DNA of 9,380 nucleotides, taken from Caulobacteraceae bacterium. Its GTDB lineage: Bacteria > Pseudomonadota > Alphaproteobacteria > Caulobacterales > Caulobacteraceae. The stretch is taken from assembly GCA_004144935.1 (NCBI GenBank), contig SDZP01000118.1, forward strand, positions 1 through 9,380, given 5' to 3'. The position numbers and the translations under genes were made by a program. The notes beneath the pieces are model-generated. The model worked only from the letters and a program-made list of their open reading frames with translations, ran no database searches and was not told the DNA's origin. Below are positions 1-6,181 of the stretch, in pieces (the first letter of the stretch is position 1; each line of letters begins with the position of its first letter).

Positions 1-1
1 C

Positions 2-1156
2 TCCCTGCTGCGCCCCCGCACCGGCCACCACGCCCCCGTCGGCAACGTCGAGCTGTTCTTCGACCTGATCTTCGTCTTCGCCATCACCCAGCTCAGCCAC
101 AGCCTGATCGAGCACCCGACCGCCGCCGGCCTGCTGCACACCGCCCTCCTGCTGGGCGCCGTCTGGTGGGTGTGGATCGACACCGCCTGGGTGACCAACT
201 GGCTGGACGTCGACCGGCCGCTGATGCGCGGCGTGCTGTTCATCCTGATGGGGGCCGGGCTGGTGATGTCGGCGGCCCTGCCCAAGGCGTTCGGCGACAA
301 CGGCGTGACCTTCGGCCTGGCCCTGGCCTTCTTCCAGATCTTCCGCACCGGCTTCACCCTCTGGGCGGTGCGGGGCGACCGGGTCCTGCGCGAGAACTTC
401 CAGCGCATCCTGGTCTGGCACGCCGCCGCCGCCCTGCTCTGGGCGGCCGGCGGTTTCGCGCCGGAGCAGTCGCGGCTTTGGGTCTGGCTCGCCGCCCTGG
501 CGGTCGACAGCATCGCCCCGGCCCTCAACTTCCGGGTTCCGGGTCTCGGCCGCTCGCATACCGGCGACTGGACGGTGGAGGGTCATCACCTCTCCGAGCG
601 GCTCAGCCTGTTCACCATCATTGCGCTCGGCGAATCCATCCTGGTCATGGGCGCTACCGCGGCCGGTCTCGACTGGTCATGGACCATCGCCGCCGCCCTG
701 CTGGTCTCGTTCGTCGGCAGCGTCGCCATGTGGTGGATCTATTTCTCGGCCGCCGCCGGCGCCGCCACCGAGGCCATCGCCGGATCGTCCGACCCCGGCC
801 GCATCGCCCGGCTGGCCTACACCTACGTCCACATCATTCCGATCGCCGGCATCATCGTCACGGCGGTCGGCGACGAGTGGGTGCTGCACCATCCGCTCGG
901 TCACACCGATCCGAAGACCGCCTTGGCAGTGCTCGGCGGCCCGGCCCTCTATCTGCTGGGGGTCCTGCTGTTCAAGCTGGCCATCTTCGGCAAGGTCTCG
1001 CCCAGCCGGCTGGCGGGCCTTGTGATGCTGGCGGCCGCCGCGCCGTTCAGCCTGATGCTGCCGCCACTGGCCCTGGGGGCGATCGCGACGGGGGTGCTGA
1101 TCGTGGTGGCGGCCTGGGAGACTATTGCCTTGAGGCGCGGGGCGACGTCAGCCTAG
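2..1156 (+). CDS. Low temperature requirement protein A (LtrA) family membrane protein, 5' end outside window
   Basis: The frame is open from base 2 to TAG at 1154-1156 and gives 384 visible residues. The first codons read SLLRPRTGHHAPVGNVELFF, followed by the acidic/aromatic helix VELFFDLIFVFAITQLSH near residue 16. That helix is the signature of the LtrA family (first noted in Listeria cold growth). LtrA proteins are about 380-400 residues, so the true start is probably only a few codons left of the window. The GTG at 170 lies inside the coding region and is not the start. The protein is mostly hydrophobic, with many membrane helices (for example around LLLGAVWWVWI, LFILMGAGLVMSAAL, IIPIAGIIVTAVG and the C-terminal IATGVLIVVAAWE). 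Polar residues follow the second helix, as is usual in the family. The biochemical role of LtrA proteins is not well established, so no substrate is assigned. It converges on the Rieske oxygenase gene with a 4-bp overlap. The family call is firm; the function is not. Confidence 0.9.
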   Translation, partial: SLLRPRTGHHAPVGNVELFFDLIFVFAITQLSHSLIEHPTAAGLLHTALLLGAVWWVWIDTAWVTNWLDVDRPLMRGVLFILMGAGLVMSAALPKAFGDNGVTFGLALAFFQIFRTGFTLWAVRGDRVLRENFQRILVWHAAAALLWAAGGFAPEQSRLWVWLAALAVDSIAPALNFRVPGLGRSHTGDWTVEGHHLSERLSLFTIIALGESILVMGATAAGLDWSWTIAAALLVSFVGSVAMWWIYFSAAAGAATEAIAGSSDPGRIARLAYTYVHIIPIAGIIVTAVGDEWVLHHPLGHTDPKTALAVLGGPALYLLGVLLFKLAIFGKVSPSRLAGLVMLAAAAPFSLMLPPLALGAIATGVLIVVAAWETIALRRGATSA

Positions 1157-2265
1157 CTCCGCCACTTCAACGTCACGGCCTTCACCGGGTTGTCGAACGC
1201 CCGCCCGGCCGCCCGCGAAGCCGTCCATTCCTTCTTCAGCTGCTGGTACCACTTGGCCTGGGTGTCGGCGTCGTCGACCCACAGCAGGGCCGGGTCGTAC
1301 TTCAGCCCCTCGTTCTGCAGGTTCACCATCGCCGCGTCCTGCCGCAGGAAGGCCCGCGCGCCGGCCGCCACGAAGGGCTTGAGGAACAGGAAGGCCGGGT
1401 GGTCGGACCACAGGATCTGGGTGATCCGCGTCGCCGTCTCATGGATCGGCGTCAGACAGGTCAGCGACAGCACCTGCCGCGCCCCGATGGTGATGTGCTC
1501 CCAGCGCAGCCCCGGCAGCCGGAAGGTGATCTCGGTCAGCGGCTCGCCGCCGAGGATGGCGTAGGCCCTGGAGTTCTTCGACGGCTCGTGCCGGATCATC
1601 GAGAAGCCGGCGTCGCGCGGCTCGAACTTCTTGGCCTTGTCGTGCTGGCTGCCCTTCGAGCGCCACCACCATTGCTGATGCACGTAAGGCCCGTGGGCGG
1701 GGTCCATCAGCCCGACCACCGCATGGTCGATATGGCTGTCGAAGACCATGCGGTCGACGATCTTCGGACCCCCGCCGACCACGCCCGGAAACTGCGGCGG
1801 CGGTTCGGCCGGCTCGCCGTCGAAGCGCGGATCGGACGCCATCCACACCCAGACCATGCCCTGGCTCTCGGCCACCGGATAGCGCTTCACGCGGATGCGG
1901 CTGACGTCCATCGCCTGGTCGGCGGTCAGCGACGGCACCGCCTGGCACTGGCCCGAGCGGCCGAACCGCCAGCCGTGATAGGGGCATTCGACGGATGTCT
2001 CGCCGTCCGCCTCGGTGGTGATCCGCCCGGCCGACAGCGGCGCCGCCCGGTGCGGGCAGACGTCGCGCAGGGCCAGCAGCTGTCCCTTGCGGTCCCGCCC
2101 GATCAGCACCGGCTCGCCCAGCAGTTCGTGCCGCGCCATGGCCCCCGGCTTCACGTCGCCGGACAGGGCCGCGAAGTACCAGATGTCGCGCAGGAACCCC
2201 GTCCCGAAGCGGGTCGCGGGGGCTTTCGCCTTGAGGGTTTCGCCGTCGGCCATGTCATGCTTCAT
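1153..2265 (-). CDS. Rieske [2Fe-2S] aromatic ring-hydroxylating oxygenase, alpha subunit
   Basis: This is a non-heme iron oxygenase large subunit of 370 residues from ATG 2265. In a longer numbering from an in-frame TTG at 2313 (386 residues), the Rieske cluster ligands are C86-P-H88 and C110-PY-H113. The mononuclear iron site is D204-x2-H207-x4-H212 (DPAHGPYVH), with a plausible third ligand D326 in LRQDAAMVNLQ. The 21 residues between H88 and C110 are a few more than usual. Such enzymes take electrons through a reductase or ferredoxin and insert oxygen into aromatic or related substrates in the cytoplasm. No reductase, ferredoxin or beta subunit lies nearby, so the substrate is unknown. 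ATG 2265 is preferred to TTG 2313 because the extra N-terminus is Arg-rich and unlike the family, and there is no clear SD for either. ATG 2253, preceded by GAAG, is also possible. The gene diverges from lemA and overlaps the end of the LtrA gene. Confidence 0.9.
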   Translation of the reverse strand: MKHDMADGETLKAKAPATRFGTGFLRDIWYFAALSGDVKPGAMARHELLGEPVLIGRDRKGQLLALRDVCPHRAAPLSAGRITTEADGETSVECPYHGWRFGRSGQCQAVPSLTADQAMDVSRIRVKRYPVAESQGMVWVWMASDPRFDGEPAEPPPQFPGVVGGGPKIVDRMVFDSHIDHAVVGLMDPAHGPYVHQQWWWRSKGSQHDKAKKFEPRDAGFSMIRHEPSKNSRAYAILGGEPLTEITFRLPGLRWEHITIGARQVLSLTCLTPIHETATRITQILWSDHPAFLFLKPFVAAGARAFLRQDAAMVNLQNEGLKYDPALLWVDDADTQAKWYQQLKKEWTASRAAGRAFDNPVKAVTLKWRS

Positions 2266-2387
2266 ACCGTCTGCGTCGCGCCGCGTCCAAGGCCGCGCAT
2301 TGATGCAGCGCAAGCGGGCGACGCGCGTTGGTGCTAGGCTGCAGGAATGGTGGGCGCGTCGCGCCCCGATGGGAGGCTTCTCAAGCG

Positions 2388-3011
2388 ATGAACCGTATGA
2401 GCTCGATGTTCCGCGTCCTGCCCGTCCTGCTGCTGGCCGCCGTGCTGGCCGGCTGCGGCGTCAACACCATCCCGACCAAGGACGAGGCCGTGAAGGCCGC
2501 CTGGGGCAACGTGCAGAATCAGTACCAGCGCCGCGCCGACCTGATCCCCAACCTCGTCGCCACGGTGAAGGGCTACGCCGCCCAGGAGAAGGACGTCCTG
2601 GTCGCCGTCACCGAGGCCCGGGCCAGCGCCACCCAGGTCAAGGTCGACGCCTCGACCATCACCGACCCGGCCAAGTTCGCCGAATACCAGGCCGCGCAGG
2701 ACAATCTGTCCGGCGTGCTCGGCCGGCTGATGGTCATCCAGGAGCAGTATCCGGACCTCAAATCCAACGCCAACTTCCTGGCCCTGCAGAGCCAGCTGGA
2801 AGGCACCGAGAACCGCATCGGCGTGGCCCGCACCGACTACAACGAGGCTGTGCAGAGCTATAACACCTCCCTGCGCACCTTCCCGACCTCGCTCTGGGCC
2901 GCCACCTTCTACCGCGGCCAGAAGCCGGCCCTGCCGTTCCAGGCCGCCGCCTCGGCCCAGACCGCGCCGAGCGTGAACTTCGACGCCCCGCCCGCGCCGA
3001 AGGTGCAGTAA
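2388..3011 (+). CDS. lemA: LemA family lipoprotein
   Basis: The product has 207 residues. ATG 2388 is chosen because GGGAGG (2371-2376) precedes it and because it places a lipoprotein signal at the N-terminus: hydrophobic residues 8-22, then the lipobox LAG-C with Cys23. The mature protein shows the LemA helical domain: NQYQRRADLIPNLVATVKGY at 44-63, the LALQSQLEGTENRI motif at 131-144, YNEAVQSYN at 151-159, and the FPTSLWA segment at 165-171. A low-complexity Ala/Pro tail (186-207) ends it. LemA proteins are helical-bundle envelope proteins of uncertain function. They are often encoded with TPM-domain proteins, as here: the next gene starts 6 nt downstream. The lipobox suggests membrane anchoring with the domain in the periplasm. 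An upstream in-frame ATG at 2328 would spoil the signal peptide and is rejected. Confidence 0.93.
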   Translation: MNRMSSMFRVLPVLLLAAVLAGCGVNTIPTKDEAVKAAWGNVQNQYQRRADLIPNLVATVKGYAAQEKDVLVAVTEARASATQVKVDASTITDPAKFAEYQAAQDNLSGVLGRLMVIQEQYPDLKSNANFLALQSQLEGTENRIGVARTDYNEAVQSYNTSLRTFPTSLWAATFYRGQKPALPFQAAASAQTAPSVNFDAPPAPKVQ

Positions 3012-3017
3012 CCGCCG

Positions 3018-3815
3018 ATGGCCCGCGCCCTCAGAGGCTGGTTGATCGGCCTGGCGCTGGCCTTGCTGGCGGCGCCGGTGCTGGCCGCGCCGCCGACCTT
3101 CCCGACCCTGACCGGCCGGGTGGTCGACAACGCGGGCCTGCTCTCGCCCGCCGTCGAAGCCGATCTCACGCGCAAGCTCGAGGGCCTGCAAGCCGCCACC
3201 GGCCGCCAGCTGGTCGTCGTCACCCTGCCCGACCTCGGTGGACTGGAAATCGAGGACTACGGCTACCGGCTCGGCCGCGCCTGGGGCCTTGGCGACGCCA
3301 AGGCCGACAACGGCGCCCTGCTGATCGTCGCCCCCAACCAGCGGGCGGTGCGCATCGAGGTCGGCTATGGCCTCGAGCCCTTCCTGACCGACGCCCTCTC
3401 CAGCGTCATCATCAACAGCGCCATCCTGCCGAAGTTCAAGGCCGGCGACATGCAGGGCGGCATCGTCGCCGGAACCGACAGCCTGATCCAGCAGCTGACC
3501 CTGCCGGTCGGCGAAGCCCGGGCCCAGGTCAAGGCGGCCGAGGCGCCGGCCCGGGCGAGCGGCGGCGGCGGCTTCCCGGTCTGGCTCTTCCCGATCATCC
3601 TCTTTGTCATCATCGTCATCCTCAGCCGCCTCGGCGGCCGTGGACGGCGCCGCTCCGGCCTCGGCGCGGCCCTGCCCTGGATCCTGCTCAACGCCGCGAC
3701 CAGCAGCGGCGGCTGGAGTGGCCGCGGCAACGGCGGCGGCTGGTCGGGCGGCGGAGGCGGCTTCTCCGGCGGCGGCGGATCGTTCGGCGGCGGCGGCGCA
3801 ACGGGGCGGTGGTGA
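3018..3815 (+). CDS. TPM-domain protein (YgcG type) with signal peptide, C-terminal membrane anchor and Gly-rich tail
   Basis: This 265-residue protein is the second gene of the lemA operon. A cleavable signal peptide covers residues 1-23 or 1-24 (hydrophobic core 8-19, cleavage after VLA). The TPM domain (TLP18.3/Psb32/MOLO-1) occupies about 30-165. Its features are the VVDNAGLLS entry strand, the segment around TGRQLVVVTLPDLGG, the DNGALLIVAPNQRAVRIEVGY strands and the IINSAILPKFKAGDMQGGIV helix. A transmembrane helix follows at 186-204 (PVWLFPIILFVIIVILS), then basic residues RGRRR and a tail from about 229 dominated by Gly, Ser and Trp. This order is the normal one for YgcG-like proteins. 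Members have been linked to phosphatase or chaperone-like roles in photosystem repair and receptor assembly, but the bacterial function is open. It should sit in the inner membrane with its TPM domain in the periplasm. The next gene begins one base after its TGA. Confidence 0.92.
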   Translation: MARALRGWLIGLALALLAAPVLAAPPTFPTLTGRVVDNAGLLSPAVEADLTRKLEGLQAATGRQLVVVTLPDLGGLEIEDYGYRLGRAWGLGDAKADNGALLIVAPNQRAVRIEVGYGLEPFLTDALSSVIINSAILPKFKAGDMQGGIVAGTDSLIQQLTLPVGEARAQVKAAEAPARASGGGGFPVWLFPIILFVIIVILSRLGGRGRRRSGLGAALPWILLNAATSSGGWSGRGNGGGWSGGGGGFSGGGGSFGGGGATGRW

Positions 3816-3816
3816 C

Positions 3817-4512
3817 ATGCAGCTGACCCCGCAGGACCAGAGCCGCATCGCCGCGGCCGTGGCGACCGCCGAGACCCGTACGGCCGGCGAGATCTACTGC
3901 GTCGTCGCCCCCCGCGGGTCGGCGTACCGCGAGGTCCCCATTGTCTGGGCGACCCTGCTCGCGCTGGGTCTGCCGCCGTTGGCCTTGCTGGCCGGCTTCC
4001 GGCCCCGCGCCATCGAAGGCCTGCTCGGCGGCTGGACCGTCGGCCATGAGCTGGCGGTCGGGCACACCGTGCTGGCGGCCCTGGCCGCCTACATCGGCCT
4101 GCAGCTGGCCGTCTTCATCCTGGTCCTGCTGGCCATGATGATCCCCGCCGTCCGCCGCTTCGCGACCCCGGGGCCCTTGAAGACCGAACGCGTCCGCCGC
4201 GCCGCCCTCGACCAGTTTCTCAGCCATGGCCTGCACCAGACACAGGACCGCACCGGCGTCCTGATCTTCGCCTCGCTGGAGGAACGCCGCGCCGAGGTCA
4301 TCGCCGACGAGACGATCTACCTCGCCGCCCCGCCCCAGGTCTGGGAGGAGGTCGTGGCCCTGCTGGTGACCGGCCTCAGAAGCGGCGACCTCGCCGGCGG
4401 CTACCTGGCGGCCATCGCAAGATCCGGCGACATCCTGGCGGCGCATGTCCCGCCCCGCGCCACCAACCCCAACGAACTGTCCGACCGCATCGTCGTGCTG
4501 GACGAGCGCTAG
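3817..4512 (+). CDS. TPM-domain protein interrupted by membrane helices
   Basis: The product has 231 residues and is the third gene of the lemA operon. ATG 3817 follows the upstream TGA by one base, which suggests translational coupling. An earlier in-frame ATG at 3604 would only add an Ala/Ser-rich readthrough of the neighbour's other frame. There is no signal peptide. Residues 1-30 (MQLTPQDQSRIAAAV, then TAGEIYCVV) resemble the first helix and strand of a TPM domain. Hydrophobic stretches follow at about 41-60 and 84-110. The rest of the TPM-like fold resumes with LDQFLSHGLHQTQDRTGVLI (131-150) and the strand ASLEERRAEVIADETIY (152-168). The helix VWEEVVALLVTGLRSGDLAG and the terminal segment IVVLDER close it. 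The pairing of two TPM proteins with one LemA suggests a small envelope complex; this is inference. Family call fairly strong; function unknown. Confidence 0.88.
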   Translation: MQLTPQDQSRIAAAVATAETRTAGEIYCVVAPRGSAYREVPIVWATLLALGLPPLALLAGFRPRAIEGLLGGWTVGHELAVGHTVLAALAAYIGLQLAVFILVLLAMMIPAVRRFATPGPLKTERVRRAALDQFLSHGLHQTQDRTGVLIFASLEERRAEVIADETIYLAAPPQVWEEVVALLVTGLRSGDLAGGYLAAIARSGDILAAHVPPRATNPNELSDRIVVLDER

Positions 4513-4530
4513 GACTGAAATCCCACCCTC

Positions 4531-4674
4531 CGCTTATCCCGGCGAATGCCGGGATCCATTTCGTAGGGCGCCACGTCTGCGCGCCAACACCGTCAGCGGT
4601 TCTTGAGGCTGCCCGCCTATCCCTGGATGCGTCGAGATCTGTGAACGGGGTCCCGGCCTTCGCCGGGATGAGCG
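4531..4674. repeat. Pair of inverted REP-like hairpins in the gap between the TPM gene and the cyclase gene
   Basis: The 171-bp gap 4513-4683 separates two convergent genes and holds no ORF. Copy one (4531-4558) has the stem ATCCCGGC/GCCGGGAT (4536-4543 with 4548-4555) and loop GAAT. Copy two (4647-4674) is in opposite orientation, with stem TCCCGGC/GCCGGGA (4651-4657 with 4662-4668). Read in the same sense, the two 28-mers match at 24 positions, including flanking bases outside the stem. This is the arrangement of a REP doublet (REPIN/BIME). The short GC stems may also act as a bidirectional end for the convergent transcripts, though neither has a U-tract. Confidence 0.75.
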
Positions 4675-4683
4675 GGCGAGGAA

Positions 4684-5400
4684 TTAATCGCCCGTCCGCT
4701 CGCGCTTGCGCACGTACATGGTGGCGTCCGCCTCGGCCAAAGCCGTCTCCGGATCGGCCCCCGGCTCGATCTGGCGCACCCCGGCGGTGATGTGCAGCGG
4801 CGCCGACCAGTCGCCGAAGGTTACCGGCGCGCTCTCGATCACCCTGACCAGGCTGGCGGCCTTGGCGGTCGCCGTCGCCAGGTCGGCCTGCACCAGGATG
4901 ACGGCGAATTCGTCGCCGCCCAGGCGCCCGACGATGTCGCTGTCGCGCACATTGGCCACCAGCCGCTCGGCCACGGTCCTTAAGGCCGCATCGCCGGCCG
5001 CGTGGCCGAAGCGGTCGTTGACGCTCTTGAAGCCGTCGAGGTCGAAATAGACGAGGGAGGCGTCGGCCCCGTAGCGCGCCGCGAAGGTCGAGATCCGGCC
5101 CAGTTCGCGCATGAAGGCCCGCCGGTTCAGCACCGGGGTCAGCACGTCGCGGTCAGCCAGGCCCTCCAGCTCCGACAGCTGGCCCTTCAGCCGCCCGACC
5201 TCGCCGCGCAGGTCGTCGATTTCGCCCAGCAGGGTCTTCAGCGCCCCCTGCACGCTGGGGGTCAGCTCGGCTTCGGTGAGGCCGAGAAATCCGGCCTTGT
5301 CGGCCTCCGACACGGCCCCGGTGGCCTGCGCCCCGGCGGCGGTCAGGGCACGCCGGCGGATCGCCGAAAAGGCCTCCGCTCTCGCGCCGGAAATCTTCAT
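4684..5400 (-). CDS. Soluble GGDEF diguanylate cyclase with N-terminal coiled coil
   Basis: The product has 238 residues. The GGDEF domain covers about 84-235: DVLTPVLNRRAF (85-96), the substrate-binding FDLDGFKSVNDRFGH (119-133), and the active-site motif RLGGDEF with GGDEF at 161-165. R152-DS-D155 lies nine residues upstream of it, the position of the RxxD product-inhibition site in PleD. The enzyme should therefore condense two GTP to c-di-GMP and be feedback inhibited. There is no transmembrane or recognised sensor domain. The N-terminus is Ala-rich, followed by a heptad-like helix at about 52-82 (LKTLLGEIDDLRGEVGRLKG), likely for dimerisation. Size and layout resemble the soluble Caulobacter cyclase DgcB, but orthology cannot be shown here. 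The start ATG 5400 is supported by AAGGA about 10 nt upstream. A perfect inverted repeat lies in the leader (separate entry). The gene diverges from purE. Confidence 0.93.
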   Translation of the reverse strand: MKISGARAEAFSAIRRRALTAAGAQATGAVSEADKAGFLGLTEAELTPSVQGALKTLLGEIDDLRGEVGRLKGQLSELEGLADRDVLTPVLNRRAFMRELGRISTFAARYGADASLVYFDLDGFKSVNDRFGHAAGDAALRTVAERLVANVRDSDIVGRLGGDEFAVILVQADLATATAKAASLVRVIESAPVTFGDWSAPLHITAGVRQIEPGADPETALAEADATMYVRKRERTGD

Positions 5401-5402
5401 GG

Positions 5403-5438
5403 CAGAATCATCCTTCGCCCACCCCGACGATGATTCTG
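5403..5438 (-). promoter_or_regulatory. Perfect 10-bp inverted repeat in the leader of the cyclase gene
   Basis: CAGAATCATC (5403-5412) and GATGATTCTG (5429-5438) are exact reverse complements separated by 16 bases. In the minus-strand transcript the distal arm ends two bases before the ATG and covers the last bases of the AAGGA ribosome binding site. It could be a translational control hairpin or a dimeric repressor operator. The arms are much poorer in GC than their surroundings. The function is inferred. Confidence 0.5.
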
Positions 5439-5447
5439 ATCCATCGG

Positions 5448-5474
5448 TTGCGGCGCAACAAGGGCTGCTATACT
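5448..5474 (+). promoter_or_regulatory. Candidate housekeeping promoter of purE
   Basis: TTGCGGC (5448-5454) and GCTATACT (5467-5474) are separated by 12 bases. This fits the Caulobacter vegetative form TTGACGS-N10-14-GCTANAWC, with six of eight matches in the -10 box. Transcription would start near 5481, giving a leader of about 20 nt before the GAGGA and ATG of purE. A short palindrome GTTGCGGCGCAAC (5447-5459) overlaps the -35 box. Confidence 0.55.
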
Positions 5475-5501
5475 TCGCGCCTTTCCGTTTGAGGATGTGA
5501 C

Positions 5502-5990
5502 ATGAGCGCAGCGGCGCCGGTGGCGATCATCATGGGCAGTCGATCCGACTGGCCGACGATGAAACATGCGGCCGACAGCCTGGAGGCGCTCGGGGTCGCC
5601 TACGAGACCCGGGTGGTCTCCGCCCACCGCACTCCCGACCGACTCTATGCCTTCGCCAAGGGCGCCAAGGCGGCCGGTCACAAGGTGATCATCGCCGGAG
5701 CCGGCGGCGCCGCCCACCTGCCGGGCATGACCGCCTCGATGACCGACCTGCCCGTGCTGGGCGTGCCCGTGGAGAGCAAGCTTCAGAACGGTCTCGACAG
5801 CCTGCTGTCCATCGTCCAGATGCCCGGCGGCATTCCGGTCGCCACCCTGGCGGTCGGCGTCGCCGGGGCCAAGAACGCCGGCCTGCTGGCCGCCCAGATC
5901 CTGGCCCTGTCCGACGAGGGGCTCGCGGAGCGCCTGGCCGCCTACCGGGCCCGGCAGACCGAAGCCGTCGCCGAAACCGTCGAGGACTAG
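5502..5990 (+). CDS. purE: N5-carboxyaminoimidazole ribonucleotide mutase
   Basis: This is the class I PurE of 162 residues, the usual length. It converts N5-CAIR to CAIR in de novo purine synthesis in the cytoplasm, and works as an octamer. Visible motifs are MGSRSDWPTM (11-20), the phosphate and nucleotide site; VSAHRTP (39-45), with the likely catalytic His42; AGAGGAAHLPGMTAS (66-79); and LGVPVESK with MPGGIPVAT (86-93 and 107-115). ATG 5502 follows GAGGA (5491-5495) by six bases. The product of PurK is its substrate, and purK lies downstream on the same strand, but 191 bp away instead of overlapping or touching. The acidic/Ala tail after residue 140 is normal for the family. Confidence 0.97.
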   Translation: MSAAAPVAIIMGSRSDWPTMKHAADSLEALGVAYETRVVSAHRTPDRLYAFAKGAKAAGHKVIIAGAGGAAHLPGMTASMTDLPVLGVPVESKLQNGLDSLLSIVQMPGGIPVATLAVGVAGAKNAGLLAAQILALSDEGLAERLAAYRARQTEAVAETVED

Positions 5991-6011
5991 CGGTGGTCGC
6001 CGCTTCCAAAG

Positions 6012-6162
6012 CCCTCCCCCTCGATGGGGGAGGGTTGGGTGGGGGTGCAGCCTCGCGGCGTCCGGAAATGCTCCGTTGGGCGATGACGCCTGTTGAGTTT
6101 CACCTGGCCCTGCCGGTGCGAACACCCCCAACCCCGACCCTTCCCCCATCGAGGGGGAAGGG
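6012..6162. repeat. Inverted-repeat element between purE and purK
   Basis: The left hairpin pairs CCCTCCCCC (6012-6020) with GGGGGAGGG (6026-6034) around TCGAT. The right hairpin pairs CCCTTCCCCC (6138-6147) with GGGGGAAGGG (6153-6162) around ATCGA. The right end is an imperfect reverse complement of the left end, and the similarity continues inward over the G-rich GGGTTGGGTGGGGGTG (6032-6047) against the C-rich region 6124-6140. The roughly 70 bases in the middle show no gene. It resembles a non-autonomous palindromic element (REP doublet or MITE). In mRNA it could fold as two small hairpins or one long one, and so affect purK expression. Confidence 0.75.
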
Positions 6163-6181
6163 AGACTTGCGAGCCGCCTAG

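Noticed and set aside
166..2337. A 723-codon plus-strand open frame across the LtrA and oxygenase genes
   Set aside because: The translation is Arg/Gly/Pro/His-rich and runs out of frame with LtrA, then antisense to the oxygenase. Both real frames have clear family motifs. Long shadow frames are expected at this GC content.
2300..2340. Possible lemA promoter with TTGATGC and GCTAGGCT
   Set aside because: The spacing of 26 bases is too long and the -10 match is poor, so no promoter is claimed in the 2266-2387 gap.
2334..3848. A 504-codon minus-strand open frame opposite the lemA operon
   Set aside because: It is antisense to LemA and TPM genes with recognisable domains, has low-complexity Gly/Ala/Asp composition and no family features.
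6093..6181. Small open frame within the purE-purK element
   Set aside because: It arises from the C-rich repeat, has no SD and continues out of frame into purK.
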